From IMG/VR virus record IMGVR_UViG_3300031857_000094, positions 18,569-82,568 of that record: DNA of 64,000 nucleotides. One strand, 5' to 3'. The notes under the pieces are model-generated. The model was not told the origin of the DNA. It ran no database searches and saw only the letters and a program-made list of their open reading frames with translations. The stretch is from a virus. The translations under genes were made by a program, and so were the position numbers. This document shows, piece after piece, positions 58,830-64,000 of the stretch. Within the stretch, counting starts at the first letter, position 1, and the number at the start of each line of letters is the position of its first letter.

Positions 58830-59302
58830 GCGCTTAGAATCTCCTTTAATCTATCGGCAGCATAAGATGCGGCAAACGCATCAGGCTTAACACGAGGAGT
58901 TACATTACACACACCTCGAACGTATCCGATCGCTTGCTGCACAACGCAACTACTACCATGAATTATATCTGGATTGATATCGAGATGAACTTCTGCGTGT
59001 CGATCTCCTATCGCTTCAGCAAGATCCATGTAAAGTTGTGAAACCTTATACACTTCGTTCATCAGACGATATGCTGGACGATCCATTCGTTGATCGAAGT
59101 CACGTTCAGTTTCCATACGCCCGAACACTTTGCAACCGCGCGATCCTTCATAATGAATCACGACAGCCAACGTGTAGTCAGCATACCACAGATCGTCTTT
59201 TCCGCAGTATCGTTCGCTATCTGCACCAATGTAAATGCAGGTGTTTTCAGAAGTGTTACGAATGAATTCACGCACTTCATCGATGTTCATATTCTTAATC
59301 AT
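58826..59302 (-). CDS. DUF458/YkuK-like RNase-H-fold protein, 158 aa
   Basis: IYIGADSERYCGKDDLWYADYTLAVVIHY, RDFDQRMDRPAYRLMNEVYKV and EVHLDINPDIIHGSS with VKPDAFAAS match DUF458. The family has an RNase-H-like fold with conserved acids (D, E, D) and unknown substrate. It overlaps the 2OG oxygenase by 4 bases. Confidence 0.82.
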   Translation of the reverse strand: MIKNMNIDEVREFIRNTSENTCIYIGADSERYCGKDDLWYADYTLAVVIHYEGSRGCKVFGRMETERDFDQRMDRPAYRLMNEVYKVSQLYMDLAEAIGDRHAEVHLDINPDIIHGSSCVVQQAIGYVRGVCNVTPRVKPDAFAASYAADRLKEILSA

Positions 59303-59303
59303 A

Positions 59304-60821
59304 TTATTCGCTCAACATTTTCTGCTTATATGTATGTATCCTAGATTCGTAGTTTTTTCTTAATGCACCAAAAACCGCTCCACTCTTATTCTGATCTGCT
59401 AATCTTGCCAGCTTTACAGCGTTTTCTACTTTCAATCCTACGTTGTGCAAGAACGGTAGCGAAAACGCAGCTATCGTTGAGTTCGTTTTCATATTGAATG
59501 TATAGGCCAACTTCATAAACTCATCAGATTTTCCCCAAGGACTAGTCCAGGTGCCAGGATCATTTCCTGATTTTTCATAAACGCTGAATGGATTATTACG
59601 ACTCGCGTTAATTTCATTCTTGGTTTCATTACCTTCAAATAGGATCAACGAAGTGAACGTGTAGTGATCAATGTAATGTTTTCCTTCCTTAGAATTCAAC
59701 CATTCGTATGTTCTATACAAGTCCTCTGGTGTTTCGTACGGAAGTCCCGAAATGAACGAAGCAGTTGTAACGCAGTTATCGCCAATCACATCTCTGAATA
59801 TATCAAAAGATTTCATCAGCTTATCTTTGTCTGTCATCTTACCGATGCTAGGCCCAGCTTCCTTCTTTAAGGACTCGATACCGAACGTAGCTCCAGCTAT
59901 GCCTGAATCAAGCAGTAGCTGAGCTTGTTCTTTCCTCTTAATTGTATCAAGCCTAACGTATCCAGTCCATCGAATATCTACGCCAGTTTTTTCTCTGATC
60001 TTAATTAAGAACTTCAACTTTTCTTCATAGTCGTTCATGATGTTGTCAGTCAGTAGGTACATTCTTGTTTTGAACTTTTCATAGTTCGTTAGAAGTTCAC
60101 GCTCGAAGCTCTCGTATGAGCGCATGTACTCAGTTTTCTTTTTACCCAAAGCGGCATAGTTGCAAAACTGACAACTGAATATGCATCCAGCAGCAACTTC
60201 AGTAGAGAGACTTTCGTCATCCATGATGTGATCTTCAAGTATAGGTGTAGATGCACAATCACTGAAGTCTACGATGTTAGAAGTATATGCTATCTTAGAA
60301 CCACGAATTTCGGTGAATTCGATAGTTTGATTTTTAGCCAACTTGTCTATGACGTCGATGTTATTACCTAAAACGTAATAGTCAACATACTTATCGAGAA
60401 CGTCAATACCCCAAGCATATCTTTTTGATCTTTTGAATTTAGATTCAATGATTTCCCATCCACCAAGCAGAATAGGAATCTGTAATCTTTTACATAACGA
60501 AAACGTTTTTATGAAAAATTGGAAAGTATCTAATCCCCAAGCATGCCCTTCTTCTTCTTGATCGGGAAGTTCTGATACGTTCTTTCGAAAAGTCGTATTG
60601 ATGAAAGACGTGCTAAAACACGCAATAGACTGTTCGCCTTGCGTGAAGTTTTCTATAATCTGTTTGATTTCTTCTACTGAAAACGAAAGACAGTTATGAA
60701 TTTGTTTGACTTCATAACCAACTGATCGAAGCATATATGAAAGTCTAAGATTAGAAGCAGATTTCATGAAGTTGAAACCTGTTCCATTGTTTTCAGAAAA
60801 GATAATGATCTTACGAATCAT
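59304..60821 (-). CDS. Radical SAM protein with B12-binding-like N-domain, 505 aa
   Basis: TEVAAGCIFSCQFCNY holds C213, C217 and C220, the radical SAM cluster. The first 180 residues have the Rossmann-like layout of cobalamin-binding domains (LRLSYMLRSVGYEV, PILLGGWEI) but no DxHxxG. FGIESLKKEAG and FISGLPYETPEDLYRTYEWL are typical of the B12-dependent radical SAM class. The substrate is unknown. It overlaps the NMO-like gene by 11 bases, so the two probably act on one compound. A/T-rich, likely acquired. Confidence 0.85.
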   Translation of the reverse strand: MIRKIIIFSENNGTGFNFMKSASNLRLSYMLRSVGYEVKQIHNCLSFSVEEIKQIIENFTQGEQSIACFSTSFINTTFRKNVSELPDQEEEGHAWGLDTFQFFIKTFSLCKRLQIPILLGGWEIIESKFKRSKRYAWGIDVLDKYVDYYVLGNNIDVIDKLAKNQTIEFTEIRGSKIAYTSNIVDFSDCASTPILEDHIMDDESLSTEVAAGCIFSCQFCNYAALGKKKTEYMRSYESFERELLTNYEKFKTRMYLLTDNIMNDYEEKLKFLIKIREKTGVDIRWTGYVRLDTIKRKEQAQLLLDSGIAGATFGIESLKKEAGPSIGKMTDKDKLMKSFDIFRDVIGDNCVTTASFISGLPYETPEDLYRTYEWLNSKEGKHYIDHYTFTSLILFEGNETKNEINASRNNPFSVYEKSGNDPGTWTSPWGKSDEFMKLAYTFNMKTNSTIAAFSLPFLHNVGLKVENAVKLARLADQNKSGAVFGALRKNYESRIHTYKQKMLSE

Positions 60822-61683
60822 CAGTCGTCAATCTACGAACGATTTCTTGCACTGGTAATAACTCATTTGTAAAATCGATTCCAGTTCCAGCAAATATCAC
60901 ACCTCTTTCTAGATTTCCAGACACTCCCTCATAAAGTCTTTTGTCGATAGTTCTTCTTCTTTTCTGTTCTGGTTCAATATCTCGATAGATTAATCCCTGT
61001 AATCCAGAAAGTTTCATTCTAGAAAGATCGTTAGAAGTTTTTTCTAACATCCTTTTCTTTGTTGAGATATCTATCGAGCTTTCTTCACTCATTGCAAAAA
61101 GAGTGCCTATCGAAACTGCAAGAGCGCCCGAATTCATATAATAATCTATTTGAGCTTTGGAAGCTATTCCGCCAGATGGTATCAACTTATCTGCTGAAAT
61201 GAATTGTTTTTGAATGTCAAAAAAATCTTTAGTTTTAAGATTATGACTATAGCCTGCAGACTCAGTTCCGTTAAGAACTAGTGCATCAAATCCAAATGTT
61301 TTATTATTAACAATCGCAACTTTCCTCATAATGAAACAATCTAGTTCGCGTAATCGTTCAATAAAGTTTCTATCATTGTTGAGATCAGTATGTATCAACT
61401 CACAATGACTGATCTTATACTTTTCAATCAACTTTAATATGAATGTTTCTAAGAGCGAACTATCAGGAATAGCTACTCCTAAAATCAAACGGCAGTGACC
61501 CATTTCTTGAGTGAACTTATCTAATTCTGATGGTAGCTTTTTGAGCTGAGATTCAAATGGAGCTGTAGTTAAACTTGGTACGATACCAGCTTTGGCACAA
61601 GCAATAGCTAAATTGATATCACTTACGCAAGTCATAGCTGAACACGTAATAGGATGTTCATATCCAAAAAAATCTCTATACAT
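60811..61683 (-). CDS. Nitronate monooxygenase-like flavoenzyme, 290 aa
   Basis: HPITCSAMTCVSDINLAIACAKAGIVPSLTTAPFESQ, KLIPSGGIASKAQIDYYMNSGALAVSIGTLFAMSEESS in pieces, fit the FMN TIM-barrel 2-nitropropane dioxygenase family. ATG at 61683 with AGGATC upstream. Because members oxidise diverse small molecules or double bonds, its partner radical SAM gene suggests a dedicated biosynthetic step, not nitroalkane detoxification. Confidence 0.8.
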   Translation of the reverse strand: MYRDFFGYEHPITCSAMTCVSDINLAIACAKAGIVPSLTTAPFESQLKKLPSELDKFTQEMGHCRLILGVAIPDSSLLETFILKLIEKYKISHCELIHTDLNNDRNFIERLRELDCFIMRKVAIVNNKTFGFDALVLNGTESAGYSHNLKTKDFFDIQKQFISADKLIPSGGIASKAQIDYYMNSGALAVSIGTLFAMSEESSIDISTKKRMLEKTSNDLSRMKLSGLQGLIYRDIEPEQKRRRTIDKRLYEGVSGNLERGVIFAGTGIDFTNELLPVQEIVRRLTTDDS

Positions 61684-61698
61684 AATGATCCTATTAAA

Positions 61699-61772
61699 TG
61701 GCACCAGTGGAAGGAGTCGAACCCTCGCCTGCGGTTTTGGAGACCGCCGTGCTACCGTAACACTTCACTGAT
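61699..61772 (-). tRNA. tRNA-Trp (anticodon CCA)
   Basis: Acceptor ATCAGTG/CACTGGT, anticodon stem GCGGT/ACCGC with loop CTCCAAA, T-loop TTCGACT, encoded CCA. Anticodon CCA. It lies between the barrel-like gene and the NMO gene, downstream of a promoter at 61815-61843. Confidence 0.93.
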
Positions 61773-61775
61773 ATT

Positions 61776-63620
61776 TCAAAATACCCATTTCAGCCCGACG
61801 AGACCATAAGTATTATTATATCTCGTATTGATTCCTTTGTCAAATCCTACGGTCGCTGTCAGTGAAACGTTTTTACCAATCTTTTCACTAACTGTAACAC
61901 GATTACTTATAATAGTTTTATGATCTGTATTAGTAATCACGCGAGTTTCAATGGCTGCATTCTTGCTGATTTCATATCTTGCGCCAATATATGGGCTAGC
62001 TTTTGTTGTGGATCCGTTTCTAGGTTTGCTCGACAACAGTGGTGATCCGCTTTCTGTTGAGTCTAACTCACTTCTATTTACAGTAACTCCTACGAGTGGT
62101 CTGAATCCATAGAACGACTGCGGTGAATATACAGCCATGTCAGCATAGAAGTTCTTCTGATTCACTTTGTTGTTATTGATCAGAGCAAACTCAGGAATAG
62201 AAACATTCGTTCTGTGATCGCTTGAGCTAAATCCTACAGATCCTTTGACCCAAGCATACGGCTGACGACTCATGATGTATGCGGTGCCGCTAGTTGACTC
62301 TGTAGAAGTTTTAGATCCAGTGTATCCACGAGAGTCACCAGCAAGGTGACTGAACGCGAATCCGAATGTGTTGTTATCTATAGTTCTTTGCCAACCAAAC
62401 GCAGCACCGCTAAGAGCGAACTTACCGTTGATGCTTCCTGCTGGTGCAGCCCACGTTCCATCTGGTGTTGATAGTGGATCAATTAAGAACAGATTCATAT
62501 TCTTATGAGCAACTGCATCTTTAGCACCAGTCGAAGATACACTCTTCGTTTTAGCTGAAGAATCACCAAACTGATACGTCGTTCCTGTCTGCGTAGTTGT
62601 AGTCGCAGGATTGTTTGGATCAGCAATCGTTGTAGTTGTATTGTCGCTCCATGTCTGAGTTACCTGCGGAGTTGTAACTGTTGTGGTTGTCCAAGGCGTA
62701 GCAGTTACAGGAGTCGTTGTCTGAGTTACGTTGAACTGAGACCCTGTATTCGTGCTTGAGTTTACTATCAAACTAGCAGCAGGAGCAGAAGTTCCAAAAG
62801 TCGTTGACGAAGTAACAGTTGGATTGGTCGGAGTTGTGCTCACTACTGTTGGATTTGATGGTGTAACAGGACCAACAGTCGGCATGTCTGGATTGTTAGG
62901 AGCAACAGCACCGAACGTAGTTCCGTTCTTCGTTACAGTTCCAAGACCATCGTTCACATACAGAACTGGCGAGAGCGCCGTGTCGCCCTGATTGAATGAA
63001 GCAAAGCCAAGACGATATGTTCCAGCATCTACGACTTCGTAGTTGACGATCTGCCAACCAGTTGAACCGTAAGAGCCAGTTGAATAGTTACCTGTTCCTG
63101 GATTTGTAGCACCAAGCAGAATGTATTGTGTAAGAATGTTATTGATCTTACCGAGCGTTGTTGCGCTGCTTGTATTCACGAATGACGTGATCGAACCATC
63201 GTTGAATGGAACGTAGTCAGTCGATGTGTAGACCCAATACATCGAGAACGTAGCAGGAGCGTTGAACGAGAAGTCTTTGTAGACCCATGCTCCGTTTGTA
63301 ATCGACCCGCCACCAGATGGATTCTGTGCTGCAATTTCAGCAGCCAATGCGGAAGCAGACGCTGAACTCATTCCGAGCGCGCCTGTCATAGTATTAAATG
63401 TTGCTGTTGGATTAGTTGGCGTGAGACCAACCATCGTGGAACCAGTGTAAGGACTGATAGCCCATGCGTTCGGACCAGCCTGAAGATTCTGTGTTCCAGT
63501 ATATGTTGTTGTGCCGGCGGGACCATTAGCCCAACCGCTGGCGCTTAGTGAGTAATCTTGGGCTGATGCTGTTGTTACAAACGCGAACAGAGCCGCTGTT
63601 GCGGCTAAAATTTTCTTCAT
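61776..63620 (-). CDS. Secreted protein with a probable outer-membrane beta-barrel, 614 aa
   Basis: A clear signal peptide (MKKILAATAALFAFVTTASA, cut before Q) starts the protein. Residues 25-260 are Ser/Thr/Asn-rich, residues 260-375 a Thr/Pro-rich linker with repeated TTPTNPTV and TTTTVTTP units. The last 230 residues show alternating short beta strands ending GLVGLKWVF; a terminal aromatic residue is the assembly signal of outer-membrane barrels, as in autotransporters. I infer surface display during infection. GGGAGGTCAA lies before the ATG, and a late promoter further upstream. Confidence 0.75.
   Translation of the reverse strand: MKKILAATAALFAFVTTASAQDYSLSASGWANGPAGTTTYTGTQNLQAGPNAWAISPYTGSTMVGLTPTNPTATFNTMTGALGMSSASASALAAEIAAQNPSGGGSITNGAWVYKDFSFNAPATFSMYWVYTSTDYVPFNDGSITSFVNTSSATTLGKINNILTQYILLGATNPGTGNYSTGSYGSTGWQIVNYEVVDAGTYRLGFASFNQGDTALSPVLYVNDGLGTVTKNGTTFGAVAPNNPDMPTVGPVTPSNPTVVSTTPTNPTVTSSTTFGTSAPAASLIVNSSTNTGSQFNVTQTTTPVTATPWTTTTVTTPQVTQTWSDNTTTTIADPNNPATTTTQTGTTYQFGDSSAKTKSVSSTGAKDAVAHKNMNLFLIDPLSTPDGTWAAPAGSINGKFALSGAAFGWQRTIDNNTFGFAFSHLAGDSRGYTGSKTSTESTSGTAYIMSRQPYAWVKGSVGFSSSDHRTNVSIPEFALINNNKVNQKNFYADMAVYSPQSFYGFRPLVGVTVNRSELDSTESGSPLLSSKPRNGSTTKASPYIGARYEISKNAAIETRVITNTDHKTIISNRVTVSEKIGKNVSLTATVGFDKGINTRYNNTYGLVGLKWVF
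61815..61843 (-). promoter_or_regulatory. Consensus sigma-70 promoter
   Basis: TTGACA (61838-61843), 17 bases, TATAAT (61815-61820), inside the 3' end of the secreted barrel gene. It should transcribe tRNA-Trp and the NMO/radical SAM pair. Confidence 0.85.
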
Positions 63621-63690
63621 TTGACCTCCCTATGTGTGGACGATTTACGTCATCAACATCATAGTGAAGTCAATCAGAACATTTGCGTTC

Positions 63691-63698
63691 TATTTATA
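63691..63698 (-). promoter_or_regulatory. T4-type late promoter for the secreted barrel gene
   Basis: TATAAATA on the minus strand in non-coding DNA, about 70 bases upstream of the start at 63620 (GGGAGGTCAA ribosome site). Exact late -10 box. Confidence 0.6.
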
Positions 63699-63700
63699 AG

Positions 63701-63788
63701 TGGCGGAGAGTATAGGATTCGAACCTATGCTACTTTTCAGTAGGACGATTTAGCAAACCGCTGCTTTCGACCGCTCAGCCAACTCTCC
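63701..63788 (-). tRNA. tRNA-Ser (anticodon GCT)
   Basis: Class II tRNA: acceptor GGAGAGT/ACTCTCC, anticodon loop TTGCTAA, a long variable arm (CCTACTGAAAAGTAGC) and T-loop TTCGAAT, encoded CCA. Anticodon GCT reads AGC/AGT. Confidence 0.93.
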
Positions 63789-63793
63789 GTAAA

Positions 63794-63869
63794 TGGTGTC
63801 GGAAGCAAGGATCGAACTTGCGACGCGCGGCGTATGAGACCACTGCTCTACCATCTGAGCTATTCCGAC
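63794..63869 (-). tRNA. tRNA with anticodon CAT (Met, or Ile2 if lysidine-modified)
   Basis: Acceptor GTCGGAA/TTCCGAC (so not an initiator, which has a mismatched first pair), anticodon loop CTCATAC, T-loop TTCGATC, encoded CCA. Whether CAT is used as Met or as Ile-AUA after lysidine modification cannot be told here. Confidence 0.9.
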
Positions 63870-63873
63870 GAAT

Positions 63874-63950
63874 TGGTGCCCTATGTAAGATTCGAACTTA
63901 CAACCTTCGGTTTCTAAGACCGACACCTCTACCAGTTGGGCTAATAGGGC
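63874..63950 (-). tRNA. tRNA with anticodon TAG (Leu-like) but short variable loop
   Basis: Acceptor GCCCTAT/ATAGGGC, anticodon stem TCGGT/ACCGA with loop CTTAGAA, T-stem GTAAG/CTTAC, encoded CCA. TAG reads CUA Leu codons and the D-arm (AGCCCAACTGGTAGA) resembles tRNA-Leu. However, the variable loop is only about five bases where leucine tRNAs have a long arm. Confidence 0.85.
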
Positions 63951-63954
63951 AAAT

Positions 63955-64000
63955 TGGAGCGGAGAATGGGGATCGAACCCACGACCACTTGCTTGGCAAG
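63955..64000 (-). tRNA. tRNA-Gly (anticodon GCC), cut by the window edge
   Basis: The 3' half is present: anticodon loop TTGCCAA with its 3' stem, variable loop, T-arm GTGGG/CCCAT with TTCGATC, acceptor TCTCCGC, discriminator T and encoded CCA. The 5' half lies beyond 64000. Confidence 0.85.

Noticed and set aside
1-64000. CRISPR arrays, insertion sequences, integrase, homing endonucleases
   Set aside because: No regularly spaced repeats, transposase, integrase or intron-type endonuclease motif was seen in the frames read.

Overview
The window is part of the genome of a T4-type contractile-tailed phage. The first half is an almost complete baseplate and tail gene set: homologues of T4 gp6, gp7, gp8, gp25, gp26, gp27, gp5, gp48, gp53 and gp54 and the head-completion nuclease gp4. 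The second half carries T4-type replication and transcription genes (gp32, gp59, gp33, RNase H). The host is probably an alphaproteobacterium. The phage encodes a circularly permuted two-piece tmRNA of the alphaproteobacterial type with the tag ANDNAPISYALAA, and an alanyl G3-U70 pair can be read in its acceptor stem. No capsid, terminase, polymerase or gp55 gene is in view, so this is a fragment of a larger genome.

Layout. 1-2.4 kb: exotic enzymes on the minus strand (two PP-loop ATPases and a fatty-acid-hydroxylase-like protein). 2.4-25.5 kb: a long leftward late block with a glycine-rich adhesin-like fibre, a tail fibre, a 2136-residue DUF4815 protein, wedge proteins gp8, gp7, gp6, gp25 and gp53, a spike split over three genes, the gp27 hub and gp48. 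25.5-32.3 kb: the only rightward block (gp4 nuclease, a conserved protein, tube initiator, gp26 and a possible -1 frameshift partner, a two-enzyme hub hydrolase, a tape-measure candidate). It ends against a terminator of the opposing gp32 gene. 32.3-37.3 kb: gp32, gp59, a nucleotidyltransferase, gp33, a cupin-DUF1289 fusion, kdsA and tRNA-Gln. 37.5-37.8 kb: tmRNA. 37.9-48.7 kb: radical SAM enzyme, PD-(D/E)XK nuclease, PhoH, ThyX, phosphoesterase, dNMP kinase and a dense run of very small genes joined by 1-4 base overlaps, several found only by reading the gaps. 48.7-53 kb: a probable DNA-hypermodification cassette (TET/JBP dioxygenase, TAGT-type glycosyltransferase, GalE, a further GNG-motif protein). 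53-59.3 kb: MazG, RNase H, GT4 glycosyltransferase, 2OG oxygenase. 59.3-61.7 kb: radical SAM plus nitronate-monooxygenase-like pair. 61.7-64 kb: tRNA-Trp, a secreted beta-barrel-like protein and a tRNA cluster (Ser, Met, Leu, Gly).

Regulation is legible. Fourteen leftward promoters in the early/middle half have a TTGACA box, exactly 17 bases of spacer and a TATAAT-like -10 box. In five of them the TGA inside TTGACA is also the stop codon of the gene upstream. Structural genes instead carry the T4 late motif TATAAATA, consistent with the gp33 coactivator gene at 34.8-35.1 kb. One perfect TTGACA-17-TATAAT promoter points rightward, antisense to a tail gene.
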